Shown here: in pieces, positions 32,572 through 42,870 of the stretch | How the letters are laid out: each line of letters starts with the position of its first letter | Numbering within the stretch: position 1 is the first letter of the stretch | Source of the DNA: Flavobacterium degerlachei | GTDB taxonomy: Bacteria; Bacteroidota; Bacteroidia; Flavobacteriales; Flavobacteriaceae | Assembly: GCF_900106645.1 (NCBI RefSeq) | Contig: NZ_FNMV01000012.1 | Coordinates: 62,001 to 126,000 of the forward strand | DNA length: 64,000 nucleotides | Direction of reading: 5' to 3' | The notes under the pieces: model-generated | Seen by the model: the letters and a program-made list of their open reading frames with translations, nothing else | Told to the model about the DNA's origin: nothing | Database searches by the model: none | Translations under genes and position numbers: made by a program

Positions 32572-33030
32572 ATGAATGATAATTTTATAACTGAGTATTT
32601 CGGCATTGGAATACAAAATGGTAAAACTCCTGAGAACTTAGGCGTTTTATGGCGAACGGCACAAAACTTAGGTGCAAGCTATATTTTTACAATTGGGAAT
32701 CGCTATGCTAAACAAGCTTGTGATACCCACAATGCAGTTAAATCGATTCCGTATTTTCATTATGAAACTTTTGAAGATTTCTATAAAAACTTGCCTAAAG
32801 GCGCACGATTAGTCGGAGTTGAATTAGATGATAATGCAACTGATTTAGAAGTATTCGAACATCCAAGACGCTGTGTTTATTTATTAGGCGCAGAAGACAA
32901 TGGACTATCAAAAAAAGCAATCGAAAAATGTCATTACCTAGTCAAATTCAAATCTGAAAAAAGCTTAAATGTATCTGTTGCAGGAAGTATTGTACTCTAC
33001 GATAGAGGTCTTAACAAACCCCGTTCTTAA
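32572..33030 (+). CDS. TrmH/SpoU-family RNA methyltransferase
   Basis: The protein is 152 aa from the ATG at 32572. The SPOUT motifs are visible: NLGVLWRTAQNLGA near residue 20 (motif 1, with Asn and Arg), YLLGAEDNGLS near 106 (motif 2) and LNVSVAGSIVLYD near 134 (motif 3). These fold into the knotted SAM site. Such small members methylate 2'-OH groups of tRNA or rRNA; the target nucleotide is not readable. It is followed by the TlpA-like lipoprotein after 32 bases. Confidence 0.85.
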   Translation: MNDNFITEYFGIGIQNGKTPENLGVLWRTAQNLGASYIFTIGNRYAKQACDTHNAVKSIPYFHYETFEDFYKNLPKGARLVGVELDDNATDLEVFEHPRRCVYLLGAEDNGLSKKAIEKCHYLVKFKSEKSLNVSVAGSIVLYDRGLNKPRS

Positions 33031-33062
33031 AAAAAAACTTAGTATTCAAATATTTAATTAGA

Positions 33063-33836
33063 ATGAAAAAACTCTTTTATACGCTTTCTTTCGCCTTGGT
33101 TTTTGCATCATGTACAGGTCAAACTAAATTTGGGGAACCAGATATAAATCCTCTTCAAGTTCAAAAAAGCTATGATGATTGGTATAAATATCAAAAAGAG
33201 CACATCATGCTTTCTACAGACTTTGTAGCATTAGATTCTAATTCTAATACAATTGCTAAAGTAGCGTTCCTTCAGGAATTAACAGAAGGAAATTACATTC
33301 CTATTCGACTGGAGTCTGACACAGCTAGTTTGTATTACCAACTTTATAAAATACAACCCAAGTCTGATTCAAGTATAAAAGCATCTATTGCTGAAACGGC
33401 ATTCAATGAAATTCAAAATTATCAAAAAGAAGGCGAACCATTTCCCGCATTTTCATTCAAAGATTTAAACGGAAATTTAATTACAAATGAAAATCTAAAA
33501 GGAAAGTTTGTCGTAATAAAATGCTGGTACATTCATTGTGCAGCCTGCCTTAAAGAATTTCCTGATGTCAATCAATTAGCAAGTAAGTATAAAGATAGAA
33601 ATGACATTGTTTTCCTAAGTCTAGCCGAAGATAGTCCTGAGCAATTAAAACCTTTTTTAGCGAGAAAACCACTTTCTTATGCTGTGGTTCCTAATATGAA
33701 AACCTATATGAATTTGACCTTGCAACTCAATGCTTTTCCCACCCATTTCATCATTAATAAGGAAGGGTTTATAGTGAAAGTAGTGTCAGACTATAAAAGT
33801 CTAGAGGTTGCTTTAGATAAAGTAAGTAGGAAATAA
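33063..33836 (+). CDS. TlpA-like thioredoxin-fold lipoprotein
   Basis: This 257-aa protein has a lipoprotein signal (Lys-Lys, a hydrophobic stretch and FASC with the lipid-modified Cys17). Its C-terminal half is a redoxin domain with the active site CAAC (Cys159 and Cys162) in WYIHCAAC, then KEFP with the cis-Pro region further on (FPTHF). Membrane-anchored thiol-disulfide oxidoreductases of this type reduce partners in the periplasm, for example for cytochrome c maturation. Residues 20-120 have no recognised domain. Confidence 0.85.
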   Translation: MKKLFYTLSFALVFASCTGQTKFGEPDINPLQVQKSYDDWYKYQKEHIMLSTDFVALDSNSNTIAKVAFLQELTEGNYIPIRLESDTASLYYQLYKIQPKSDSSIKASIAETAFNEIQNYQKEGEPFPAFSFKDLNGNLITNENLKGKFVVIKCWYIHCAACLKEFPDVNQLASKYKDRNDIVFLSLAEDSPEQLKPFLARKPLSYAVVPNMKTYMNLTLQLNAFPTHFIINKEGFIVKVVSDYKSLEVALDKVSRK

Positions 33837-33873
33837 ATTCATTGTTTAACTTGTCAGATCGTTTTTAAACATA

Positions 33874-33903
33874 AAAATTCCCGTCGTTGCAGACGGGAAT
33901 TTT
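33874..33903. terminator. Bidirectional terminator
   Basis: AAAATTCCCGTC (33874-33885) and GACGGGAATTTT (33892-33903) form a perfect 12-bp stem with a 6-base loop. It lies between the convergent lipoprotein and glucosidase genes. Confidence 0.85.
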
Positions 33904-33917
33904 AATAGATTTTATAT

Positions 33918-36548
33918 TTATTTATTCTCCTCCATTTCCAGGATTAAATTGGCAATAAGTGCAGTCCATCCCGTTTGGTGTGAAGCGCCAAGTCCTTTTC
34001 CGTTATCACCATCAAAAAATTCATAAAATAAATGCTGACCTTTAAAATGCTCGTCTTTTGAGAAAACATGGTTATGATCATCAGAATGGTATTGAAATTT
34101 ACCTTCGTTATTTCGTTCAAAAAGTTTAATTAGTCTTTTTGTTAATTCGTTAGCAATTTCATTTAAATTCAGTTTTTTTCCTGAGCCAGTAGGGAATTCA
34201 TACACATAAGTAGGTCCGTAAAATGTATAATATTTACGTAACGACTGGATAATCATATAATTCAATGGCATCCAGATAGGACCACGCCAATTTGAATTTC
34301 CACCAAACATACCCGAACGGCTTTCGCCAGGTTCATATTGAATTTGGTGATGGCCTTCATCTCCAAAAACAAAAGGATGATCTTTATGGTATTTAGAAAG
34401 AGAACGAATCCCGTAATCAGAAAGAAATTCGTCTTCATCTAATAAGCGCTTCAAAAGATGTTCTAATCTAAAACCACGCATAATCGAGAATAGAAAATTA
34501 CCGTCTTCATTAGCATTCTCTATATTTGAAATTAAGGATGCCAGATCTGGACGAGTTCTTATGATTTCCTTTGCTCGTCTTTGAAAGTCTTTTAACTCTT
34601 CGAATAAATCGATATTCATAATTTCGACAGCAAACATTGGAATAACACCAACTAATGAACGTACTTTTAATCGTTCCGTACTTCCGTCAGACATTTCAAC
34701 AACATCATAATAGAAATTGTCTTGGTCATCCCAAAGCGAAAGATCTTTTTTTCCAATATGGTGCATTGCCCAAGCGATATTTAAAAAATGCCTGAAAAAT
34801 TTAGCCGATATTTCTTCGTAAATTTTGTTGGTTTTTGCTAATTCAAGTGACATGCGCAACATGTTTAAAGAGAACATCGCCATCCAACTCGTTGCATCTG
34901 CCTGTTGCATTTTTTTAATTCCCTCCGGCATATGGTTGCGGTCAAAAACCCCAATGTTGTCTAAACCTAAAAATCCTCCTTCAAATAAATCGGTACCACT
35001 AGTGTCTTTTTGGTTTACCCACCACGTAAAATTGATAAGAAGTTTTTGAAATGCTTTTTCTAGAAATGGAGTGTCAGCTTTGCCTGTTCGCTTTCTATCT
35101 TTTTCATAAACAGTCCAGACTGCCCAGGAGTGAACCGGCGGGTTTACATCACTAAAGTTCCATTCATAAGCTGGAATTTGACCATTGGGATGCATATAGC
35201 TTTCTTGTAAAACTAATAGAAGTTGTTGCTTAGCAAAAGAAGGGTCTATTTCTACAAAGGATGCCATATGGAAAGCTAAATCCCAAGCGGCGTACCAAGG
35301 GTATTCCCATTTATCAGGCATAGAAATAACATGTCTGTTATTAAGGTGTTGCCAGCTAAAATTGCGGGAGTCAGTTCTTCTGTTAGCTGCTGTTTCATCA
35401 GTGCCACCAAATATCCATTTGTGAACATTGTAGTAATAAAACTGCTTGGTCCATAACAGTCCTGAAAAAGCACTTTTTGCAATAGCTTGATGTTCTTTTG
35501 GAATGTCTTCGCTTATAATTTCGTTATAGAATGTTTCGCATTCTGTTTTTCTTAAATCAAATATCGTATCAAAATTTTCCCAAGGATTTTCTAAAGCGAC
35601 ATTACTTAAACGTATGTTGACACTTTTTTCTTCGCCTCCTTTTAAATTAAATTGATGCCAAATAGCAGCTTTGGTACCAAATTTCTCCGGATTTACAGTT
35701 GGTTCTCCGTTTATAACATGGTTGTTAATTCCGTCTTTAACATACTCATATTCATTAGGGGAATTATAAATGCGCTCGTTGTTTGTTTCGTTTTCGCAGA
35801 ATAATTGCTCACCTTCATTATGATAAAGATAGTAGTCGTCACTTCGGCTACTTTTAGAAACAATCGTGTCCTTAGAAACAGATTCCATATTAGGACGTGG
35901 ATGTCTGTTGTTGTGTTTCCAGAAATTTCGAAACCAAAGATGGGGGAGTACATGAATTTCAGCTGTCTCTTTTCCTCTATTGACTACGGTAACTTTCATC
36001 AGGATATCATCAATATCCCCTTTTGCATATTCGATATAACAATCAAAATAAGCATTGTCTTTGAAGCTATCAGTGTCTAATAGTTCAAATTCTGTTTCTT
36101 CTCTACTTCGGTGACTGTTGGTTCTTATTATTTCCTCATAAGGAAATTCATTATGAGGATATTTATAGAGGTATTTATTATAGGAGTGGGAAGGTGTTGA
36201 AACTTGATGAAAATAAAGTTCTTTAACATCTTCCCCGTGATTTCCTTGATTATTAGTGAGCCCAAATAAGCGTTCTTTTAAAATAGGATCTTTTCCGTTC
36301 CAAAAAGCGGGAGCCAAACACAAAATCTCACGAGAATCACAAAAACCACCAATTCCTTCCTCACCCCAGCGATACGCATTACTACGTGCTTTGTCGTGAT
36401 TAATAAATTCCCATGCATCTCCATTTTCACTGTAATCCTCACGAACGGTTCCCCATTGTCTTTCGGCTAAATAAGGGCCCCATTTTTTCCAATTTTTGTA
36501 ATTATTGGAAACGGCTAATTTTTCTGCCTCAGAAATTTGATGAGTCAT
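33918..36548 (-). CDS. Large glucosidase, GH63/MGH1-like
   Basis: This 876-aa protein has no signal peptide and is probably cytosolic. It matches the bacterial glucosidases of the GH63-like (alpha/alpha)6-barrel type. Characteristic segments are WGTVREDYS near residue 32, the barrel core with WKYPWYAAWDLAFH-like sequence near 420, and the C-terminal GNSNWRGPIWMPLNY near 745. The Asp in AAWDLAFH and the GESRSG region are candidate catalytic residues. The enzyme probably hydrolyses alpha-linked glucosides or stored glycans; the substrate is unknown. Confidence 0.8.
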   Translation of the reverse strand: MTHQISEAEKLAVSNNYKNWKKWGPYLAERQWGTVREDYSENGDAWEFINHDKARSNAYRWGEEGIGGFCDSREILCLAPAFWNGKDPILKERLFGLTNNQGNHGEDVKELYFHQVSTPSHSYNKYLYKYPHNEFPYEEIIRTNSHRSREETEFELLDTDSFKDNAYFDCYIEYAKGDIDDILMKVTVVNRGKETAEIHVLPHLWFRNFWKHNNRHPRPNMESVSKDTIVSKSSRSDDYYLYHNEGEQLFCENETNNERIYNSPNEYEYVKDGINNHVINGEPTVNPEKFGTKAAIWHQFNLKGGEEKSVNIRLSNVALENPWENFDTIFDLRKTECETFYNEIISEDIPKEHQAIAKSAFSGLLWTKQFYYYNVHKWIFGGTDETAANRRTDSRNFSWQHLNNRHVISMPDKWEYPWYAAWDLAFHMASFVEIDPSFAKQQLLLVLQESYMHPNGQIPAYEWNFSDVNPPVHSWAVWTVYEKDRKRTGKADTPFLEKAFQKLLINFTWWVNQKDTSGTDLFEGGFLGLDNIGVFDRNHMPEGIKKMQQADATSWMAMFSLNMLRMSLELAKTNKIYEEISAKFFRHFLNIAWAMHHIGKKDLSLWDDQDNFYYDVVEMSDGSTERLKVRSLVGVIPMFAVEIMNIDLFEELKDFQRRAKEIIRTRPDLASLISNIENANEDGNFLFSIMRGFRLEHLLKRLLDEDEFLSDYGIRSLSKYHKDHPFVFGDEGHHQIQYEPGESRSGMFGGNSNWRGPIWMPLNYMIIQSLRKYYTFYGPTYVYEFPTGSGKKLNLNEIANELTKRLIKLFERNNEGKFQYHSDDHNHVFSKDEHFKGQHLFYEFFDGDNGKGLGASHQTGWTALIANLILEMEENK

Positions 36549-36891
36549 ATATTGTAGTGTAATAATTAATTTCTTAGGCTTAAAAAGATCAAGCCTTTAT
36601 TGTAAAGCGAACAGCTAGAACGTTAAAATATTCTAATCAGTTCTTTTCTTTAAAGTGTGTGGGCAAAAATAAGATTTATTTTTAATAAGTAGTTAAGCAA
36701 TAGGTTACTATTGCTTAATTGTTAGCTATTGTGAGGATTCGTTTAGTATCTCGTAAAAATAAATAGTATTAATTGTCGAACTCACACTGATGTTTTTTCC
36801 GATTATGCATAAAAAAAACTCCCGTCTTTAATGACGGAAGTTTTAATTGTTTGGTAAAACTAAGGACTCTAAGTCCGTTGTGATTTATTTA
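36549..36891. other. 343-bp intergenic region with a terminator
   Basis: The gap between the glucosidase start and the mscS-like stop is AT-rich and holds the hairpin at 36815-36844. A TTAAGCAATAGG...TATTGCTTAA dyad lies near 36690-36720. I see no ORF with support. Confidence 0.5.
36815..36844 (-). terminator. Terminator of the MscS gene
   Basis: AAAACT-CCGTC (36815-36826) pairs with GACGG-AGTTTT (36833-36844) with one C-A mismatch. It begins 47 bases past the stop of the minus-strand mscS-like gene. Confidence 0.7.
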
Positions 36892-37716
36892 TTATTTCTG
36901 AACATGAACATCCATTTGTGGAAAAGGAATGTTGAGGTCGTAATCTGGGAATTTAGTATATACTTTCTCGTTCATATCAAAGAATACTCCCCAATAGTCA
37001 GGGCTATCAACCCATACGCGTACAGCAAAATTTACAGAACTATCTGCGAGTTCAGATAAACCGATAAAACCTGCAGGGTCTTTTAAAATACGGTCATCCT
37101 CAGAAATAAATTGAGTAATGGCTTTTTTAAAATTCTCAACATCATCGCCATATGCAATACCAAATGTCCAGTCTACTCTTCGTAATGGTTCAGCGGAATA
37201 ATTGATAAGTGCTCCCGTGGATAGTGGTCCATTAGGAATAATCACTAATTTCTTGTCTGGTGTGTTCAGCATAGTCGAAAAAATGCTGATTTCCTTTACG
37301 GTTCCTGAAAAGCCTTGTGCTTCTATAAAATCGCCAATTTTAAACGGTTTCAAAATCAAGATAATTACACCACCCGAAAAGTTTTGTAATGTTCCTGATA
37401 ATGCCAATCCAACGGCTAAACCTGCAGCACCAATAATTGCAACAAATGAGGTCATTTCAATACCAATCATTCCCATTACAGTAATGATAACTAAGGCTTT
37501 TAGTATGATGTTTGTCAAGCTTTTTAAAAACGGCACAAGTGATTGGTCGATTGATGATTTTGCTAACGATTTTCCAACTCCTTTTGTAATTAATTTAGTG
37601 ATCCATAACCCAACAAAAAGAACGATTAGTCCTCCTATTAATTTGGGTGCATATTCAAAACCAAAATCGGTTATTTTTTTTAGATAATCGTCTACAGCTA
37701 TAACTTGTTGCTCCAT
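36892..37716 (-). CDS. Small-conductance mechanosensitive channel, MscS family
   Basis: This 274-aa membrane protein has three N-terminal hydrophobic segments (about 23-45, 62-85 and 90-115). The third is the Gly/Ala-rich pore helix (GAAGLAVGLALSGTLQN). The beta-domain signature PFKIGDFIE follows near 123, then the cytoplasmic vestibule. MscS channels open under membrane tension during osmotic downshock. The size matches E. coli MscS. It is monocistronic, with terminators on both sides. Confidence 0.92.
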   Translation of the reverse strand: MEQQVIAVDDYLKKITDFGFEYAPKLIGGLIVLFVGLWITKLITKGVGKSLAKSSIDQSLVPFLKSLTNIILKALVIITVMGMIGIEMTSFVAIIGAAGLAVGLALSGTLQNFSGGVIILILKPFKIGDFIEAQGFSGTVKEISIFSTMLNTPDKKLVIIPNGPLSTGALINYSAEPLRRVDWTFGIAYGDDVENFKKAITQFISEDDRILKDPAGFIGLSELADSSVNFAVRVWVDSPDYWGVFFDMNEKVYTKFPDYDLNIPFPQMDVHVQK

Positions 37717-37915
37717 TTTTTTATTTTTTATTTTCTCTACTCTTTAGGCTTTTCGATTTCTCCCCGTTTTTTATTTAGTGGTGACTGGACTCCATTTTAG
37801 GGTAAAAAACAAGGAATTGTCCTCGTTTTACTAGATTTATTTACTTTTAGTGTCATTATTCCAAATATACATGATTTAAAAATAAACCACAAAAAGTTCT
37901 GGTTTTAGGTATAAA

Positions 37916-37944
37916 AAAATCCCGCCTAAAAAGACGGGAAAGTT
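37916..37944 (-). terminator. Terminator of the RND transporter gene
   Basis: TCCCG-C and G-CGGGA pair around TAAAAA with one mismatch, flanked by AAAAAAA on the left so that the minus strand ends in a T-run. It lies about 35 bases past the stop at 37980. Confidence 0.65.
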
Positions 37945-37979
37945 TATAATTGCTACAAATATTTTTTTAAGAGTGGGTT

Positions 37980-40394
37980 TTACTGTTTTAAATGTTCGTC
38001 TTCCTCTTCGGTCGGTTTGCTTAAAACATCAATTTTTGGCTCGATGAATTCCTGTTTGTTGGCTAGTGATTTATTCAATGTCAATACTAAGCATGGCAAC
38101 AACATAAGGTTTGATAACATTCCGAAAATTAAGGTAACTGCAATCAATCCTCCAAGTGCTACTGTACCTCCAAAATCAGATAACATAAACACAGAGAATC
38201 CAGCAAATAAAACTACTGAAGTATAAAACATACTGATTCCGGACTCTTTTATAGTTGCAAAAACTGATTTTTTAATCTTCCAGTTGTTGTTTGTCAATTC
38301 TTGTCGGTATTGTGCTAGAAAGTGAATGGTGTCATCGACTGAAAGCCCAAACGCAATACTAAATACCAATATAGTCGATGGCTTTAGTGGTATTCCGAAA
38401 TAGCCCATCAGTCCAGCAGTGATCATCAATGGCAGTAAATTTGGAATTAAAGAAACGACTACCATTTTGAAAGAGCGAAACATGAAAACCATCAACAGCG
38501 AGATCAATAAAACGGCAAAAAGCAATGAAGTGATCAAGTTGTCAAGTAAGTATTTTGTTCCTTTTTCAAAAACTAATGCTTTTCCTGTCATCACCACTTT
38601 ATAGCGATCAGCGGGAAATACTTTGTTGATTTTAGTCCAAAGCTTGGTCTCAATTTTCTTCATGTTCCCAGTCTCAATGTCTCTCATGAAAGTAGTAATA
38701 CGAGCTACTTGTCCAGTACTGTCAACATAACTTTTCATGATGTTATTCTTGCTGTCTTTGGTCGCATTTTTAGCGTAACCTAAAATAAAGCTTTGTTCTT
38801 GAGAAGTAGGTAGATCGTAATATTCAGGATTACCATTATAGTAGGCCTGTTTTGAATATTTAACCAAGTTAAGAATAGAAATAGGCTTAGAAAGTTCAGG
38901 GATTTCCTCAATTGTTTTTTGGAGTTCATCCATCTTTTTCAAGGTTGAGAGCTTCATGACCCCTTTTTTTCTTTTGGTGTCAATAGTAATTTCAAGAGGC
39001 ATTATTCCTTCAAATTCTTTTTCAAAGAAAAGAATATCTTTAAAGAAGCCAGTATTTTTTGGCATGTCTTCAATCAAACTACCTGATGTTTTAATTTTAA
39101 AAGCACCAATGCTACTAACTAAAAACAAAAATATCGCGACAACATATACATAACGTCGGTTGTATTTTACTGTTTTTTCTATCCAAGAAATGAACACTTT
39201 CGTATAATTACGGCTTAAGTGTCTCAAGTGTTTTTCTTTTGGAATAGGTTGGTAGCTATAATAAATAGGGATAATGATAAGACATAAAAAGAACAATGCA
39301 ATAATACTCAGAGAGGATATGATACCAAATTCTCTTAATAACTCACTTTGGGTAATGATAAAAGTGGCAAACCCGGCTGCAGTAGTCAAGTTCGTCATCA
39401 GAGTCGCAGTTCCTACTTTTGTAATTACTCTTTGCAGGGCACGTGCTTTGTTTCCGTGCGCAATGAATTCCTGCTGGTATTTATTAGTTAGGAAAATGCA
39501 ATTGGGGATCCCAATAACAATGACAAGTGAAGGTACAAGAGCGGTCAGTACTGTAATCTCAAAATGGAATAATCCAAGAAGCCCAAAAGTCCACATTACG
39601 CCAATTATGACTATAATTATAGAAATTAATGTCGCTCGAAAGGAACGAAAAAAGAAAAAGAAAATAAGAGAAGTGATTAATAAAGAGGCACCTATAAACA
39701 GACTAATCTCGTCAGTAATACTTCTTGCATTCAATGTTCTTATATACGGCATTCCAGAAACCTTTAAATCGATGCCCGTTTCTTTTTCAAAAGCTTCAAT
39801 TTTCGGGATAAAATCATTGATTATGTAATCCTTACGGTGTAGTGTGTTTACAATCTCCTTATCTAAGTAAATTGCTGATCGAATGGTTCCATTCTTTTTA
39901 TTGAAAAGTAATCCTTCGTAAAAAGGCATTTTTTCAAGCAACTCTTTTTTTATTGATGTAAGATACTCTTGGTTTATAGTCTTACTTTGATCTACAAAAG
40001 GAACTAATTCAAAAGTTTGAAGGCTGTCGTTTTTTTGAAGTTTCTTCAAGTCACTGATGGAAACGATTAAATCTATTTCTTTTTGAGACTTGATATCATT
40101 CATTAATTTATCCCAGGCAGCAAATGCTTTTGGAGTAAAAAAAGTATCGTCCTTAACTCCTACGACAATTAAATTCCCCTCTTCGCCAAACATATCCAAA
40201 AAGGCATTGTATTCTTTATTTACAATGTGAGTATCAGGAAGTAAATTAGCTTCTGTAAAAGAAAACCGAATGTTTTTCCATTGCAAGGCCAAAAAGATGG
40301 TTATTAAAACAATAATACCAAGTATAACGATTCTGTTTTTAAGCACTATTCTGGCGATAAGTTCCCAAAAACCTGCTTTTAATTTCTTTTTCAT
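37980..40394 (-). CDS. RND/MMPL-family exporter
   Basis: The protein is 804 aa from the ATG at 40394. An upstream in-frame start at 40442 is rejected because a TACATTTG promoter box lies between them. It has the duplicated layout of RND permeases: one N-terminal hydrophobic segment, a large loop, five hydrophobic segments, then the same again. SVDDTIHF in the second half and GIPNCIF in the first are the conserved mid-membrane motifs. Members of this branch export lipids or hydrophobic molecules. The acidic tail (EEEDEHLKQ) is cytosolic. The substrate is not readable. Confidence 0.88.
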   Translation of the reverse strand: MKKKLKAGFWELIARIVLKNRIVILGIIVLITIFLALQWKNIRFSFTEANLLPDTHIVNKEYNAFLDMFGEEGNLIVVGVKDDTFFTPKAFAAWDKLMNDIKSQKEIDLIVSISDLKKLQKNDSLQTFELVPFVDQSKTINQEYLTSIKKELLEKMPFYEGLLFNKKNGTIRSAIYLDKEIVNTLHRKDYIINDFIPKIEAFEKETGIDLKVSGMPYIRTLNARSITDEISLFIGASLLITSLIFFFFFRSFRATLISIIIVIIGVMWTFGLLGLFHFEITVLTALVPSLVIVIGIPNCIFLTNKYQQEFIAHGNKARALQRVITKVGTATLMTNLTTAAGFATFIITQSELLREFGIISSLSIIALFFLCLIIIPIYYSYQPIPKEKHLRHLSRNYTKVFISWIEKTVKYNRRYVYVVAIFLFLVSSIGAFKIKTSGSLIEDMPKNTGFFKDILFFEKEFEGIMPLEITIDTKRKKGVMKLSTLKKMDELQKTIEEIPELSKPISILNLVKYSKQAYYNGNPEYYDLPTSQEQSFILGYAKNATKDSKNNIMKSYVDSTGQVARITTFMRDIETGNMKKIETKLWTKINKVFPADRYKVVMTGKALVFEKGTKYLLDNLITSLLFAVLLISLLMVFMFRSFKMVVVSLIPNLLPLMITAGLMGYFGIPLKPSTILVFSIAFGLSVDDTIHFLAQYRQELTNNNWKIKKSVFATIKESGISMFYTSVVLFAGFSVFMLSDFGGTVALGGLIAVTLIFGMLSNLMLLPCLVLTLNKSLANKQEFIEPKIDVLSKPTEEEDEHLKQ

Positions 40395-40413
40395 AAATGT
40401 TTTAAAATGGGTG

Positions 40414-40421
40414 CAAATGTA
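40414..40421 (-). promoter_or_regulatory. -7 box before the RND gene
   Basis: Read on the minus strand this is TACATTTG. It lies 20 bases upstream of the ATG at 40394 and inside the longer possible ORF, which decides the start. TTTA rather than TTG is found near the -33 position. Confidence 0.5.
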
Positions 40422-40592
40422 GTGAAAACGAGTGCTAAACATGAAATTTCTTCAAAGTTTTTTGTGCCATTTTAAAGCTAAAGACTTGTTTTTTAATTTC
40501 ATGAAAAAGTTAATTTGAGTGTTGTAAAAGATATGTTAGAATTTCACATCTTTGTGTGGGTTTTAAAATGACTTAGCTATAATAAAAGGAAT

Positions 40593-42863
40593 ATGAGAAA
40601 ATATAAAAACACCTTGTTTTATTTTAGTGTAACCGGTGGATTCACCGTTTTAATTTATTGGATACTCACAAGAGGGAAACAACTTGAAAGAGGGAAAATT
40701 GCGACTGCTTCAGATGCTGGGAGTAGCACTTGGAATGAATTCGTGACATCACTTCAGCATAACTTTCAAGATCCATTAGCCATACTTTTGGCACAGATTG
40801 TAATGATAATTTTAGTGGCCAGACTTTTTGGATGGATTTTCAAAAAGATAGGACAGCCAACGGTTATTGGAGAAATTATTGCTGGAATTGTTCTCGGACC
40901 TTCTCTCGTAGGATTCTATTTTCCAGATTTTTCTGCGGCTTTGTTTCCAGTTGAATCGTTGGGGAATCTAAAATTCCTAAGTCAAATAGGATTGATTCTT
41001 TTCATGTTTGTGATTGGAATGGAGCTTGATATTAAAATTCTTAAAAATAAGGCTAGCGAAGCAATCGTAATTAGTCATGCTAGTATCGTGATTCCTTTTG
41101 CATTGGGAATTGGTCTGTCTTATTTCGTTTACAATAAGTTTGCTCCTGAAGGAGTAGAGTTTCTTTCCTTTAGTTTATTTATGGGAATCGCCATGAGTAT
41201 AACCGCTTTTCCGGTATTGGCACGAATAGTTCAGGAAAGAGGGATTCATAAAACGAAATTGGGTGCAATAGTAATTACTTGTGCTGCGGCTGATGATATT
41301 ACAGCTTGGTGTCTTCTGGCAGTAGTAATTGCGATAGTAAAAGCCGGAAATTTTCTAGGTTCTTTATATGTGATTTCGCTGGCGGTGCTTTATGTACTCG
41401 CCATGATTTTTATTGTAAAACCATTTTTGAAAAGAATTGGGGATTTATATGGTTCAAAAGATAGTATTGGGAAACCAGTAATGGCAATTTTCTTTTTGTT
41501 TTTAATTCTGTCATCTTATGCAACCGAAGTAATTGGGATTCATGCACTCTTTGGAGCTTTTATGATGGGATCTATTATGCCGGATGTTTCTAAATTCAGA
41601 ATGATATTTATAGAAAAAGTAGAGGATGTTGCAGTTATTCTTTTGCTGCCTTTATTTTTTGTGTACACAGGATTACAAACAGAAATTGGACTTATCAATG
41701 ATCCTTATTTATGGAAAATAACCGCAGCGATTATTGCAGTTGCAGTTGTTGGAAAATTTCTAGGTAGTGCATTGGCTGCAAGATTTGTGGGACAAAATTG
41801 GAAAGATAGTTTAACCATTGGTGCTTTAATGAATACAAGAGGACTTATGGAATTGATCGTGCTAAATATAGGATTGGAGCTAAAAGTTCTAACTCCAGAA
41901 GTGTTTGCGATGATGGTAATAATGGCATTAGTAACGACTTTTATGACGGGTCCAGCATTGGATTTTATCAATTTTATTTTTAAAAATAAAGATGTCATAG
42001 AACCCGAAGAAGTTGCGACTCACAAAAAATATCGAATACTGATTTCATTTGGAAATAATGAGAAAGGTAAATCGTTACTGCGATTGGCGAATAGTTTGAC
42101 AAAAAAACAAAAAAACAGTTCTGACATAACTGCGATGCATTTATCAGTGAGTGATGAGTTGCATTCTTTCAATATGGAGGAAAAAGAAAAAAGCAGTTTT
42201 GAGCCTATTTTTGAAGAATCAAAGGAGTTAAACCTAAATATTTCAACAATTTTTAAGGTCACCAATGATATAGAAACTGAAATTGTAGATGTTGCCAATC
42301 ATGGGGATTATGATTTGTTATTGGTAGGCTTGGGTAAATCTATTTTTGAAGGAACATTACTGGGTAGAGTAGTAGGATTTACTACTAGAATTATTAATCC
42401 GGATCGCTTGATTGATAAATTCACGGGAAAGGAAGGTCTATTTGAAAATTCTCCTTTTGATGAAAGAACCAGGCAAATTGTAGCCAAAACAAAATTGCCA
42501 TTGGGAATCTTGATTGATAAAGAATTTCAGGAAATAGACCGGGTTTTTATTCCCGTTTTTAAATCGGAGGATGCTTTCTTAATTGATTACGCTCAAAAAT
42601 TAATTAATAACAACAATTCTAAGGTTGTGATTTTAGATGCCAATAATCATGTTCAAAATAATTTTGTATTGCAGAGCGCTGTTAATTCATTAGAACAAAA
42701 ACATGCTAGTAACATTGAAGTAATAAGTGACAAAACGGTAAGTTTAGCGTTCTTAGAAAAACAAGATTTAATGCTAATAAGCCTTGAAAGTTGGAAAACT
42801 TTGTTGGATTCTGATAGTGACTGGTTGATTGGAGTGCCTTCAGTATTGATTCTAAAATCGTAA
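40593..42863 (+). CDS. Cation:proton antiporter, KefB/CPA2 type, with C-terminal soluble domain
   Basis: This 756-aa protein has about 13 hydrophobic segments to residue 470, with GEIIAGIVLGPSLVG near 97 (the CPA2 entry helix), AADDITAWC near 225 (the two ion-binding Asp), and NTRGLMELI near 405. These are signs of Na+/H+ or K+/H+ antiporters. The last 280 residues form a soluble part with USP-like alternating strands, which in this family controls transport. It is transcribed alone from 40593 and ends at a shared terminator with frr. Confidence 0.9.
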   Translation: MRKYKNTLFYFSVTGGFTVLIYWILTRGKQLERGKIATASDAGSSTWNEFVTSLQHNFQDPLAILLAQIVMIILVARLFGWIFKKIGQPTVIGEIIAGIVLGPSLVGFYFPDFSAALFPVESLGNLKFLSQIGLILFMFVIGMELDIKILKNKASEAIVISHASIVIPFALGIGLSYFVYNKFAPEGVEFLSFSLFMGIAMSITAFPVLARIVQERGIHKTKLGAIVITCAAADDITAWCLLAVVIAIVKAGNFLGSLYVISLAVLYVLAMIFIVKPFLKRIGDLYGSKDSIGKPVMAIFFLFLILSSYATEVIGIHALFGAFMMGSIMPDVSKFRMIFIEKVEDVAVILLLPLFFVYTGLQTEIGLINDPYLWKITAAIIAVAVVGKFLGSALAARFVGQNWKDSLTIGALMNTRGLMELIVLNIGLELKVLTPEVFAMMVIMALVTTFMTGPALDFINFIFKNKDVIEPEEVATHKKYRILISFGNNEKGKSLLRLANSLTKKQKNSSDITAMHLSVSDELHSFNMEEKEKSSFEPIFEESKELNLNISTIFKVTNDIETEIVDVANHGDYDLLLVGLGKSIFEGTLLGRVVGFTTRIINPDRLIDKFTGKEGLFENSPFDERTRQIVAKTKLPLGILIDKEFQEIDRVFIPVFKSEDAFLIDYAQKLINNNNSKVVILDANNHVQNNFVLQSAVNSLEQKHASNIEVISDKTVSLAFLEKQDLMLISLESWKTLLDSDSDWLIGVPSVLILKS

Positions 42864-42870
42864 TAAAAAA

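Noticed and set aside
34825..36080. Plus-strand ORFs within the glucosidase gene
   Set aside because: They are reverse-strand shadows of a long, well-matched gene and have no start context or family match.
40395..40442. Longer N-terminus for the RND exporter
   Set aside because: A TACATTTG promoter box at 40414-40421 lies within it, so it should not be transcribed as coding sequence.
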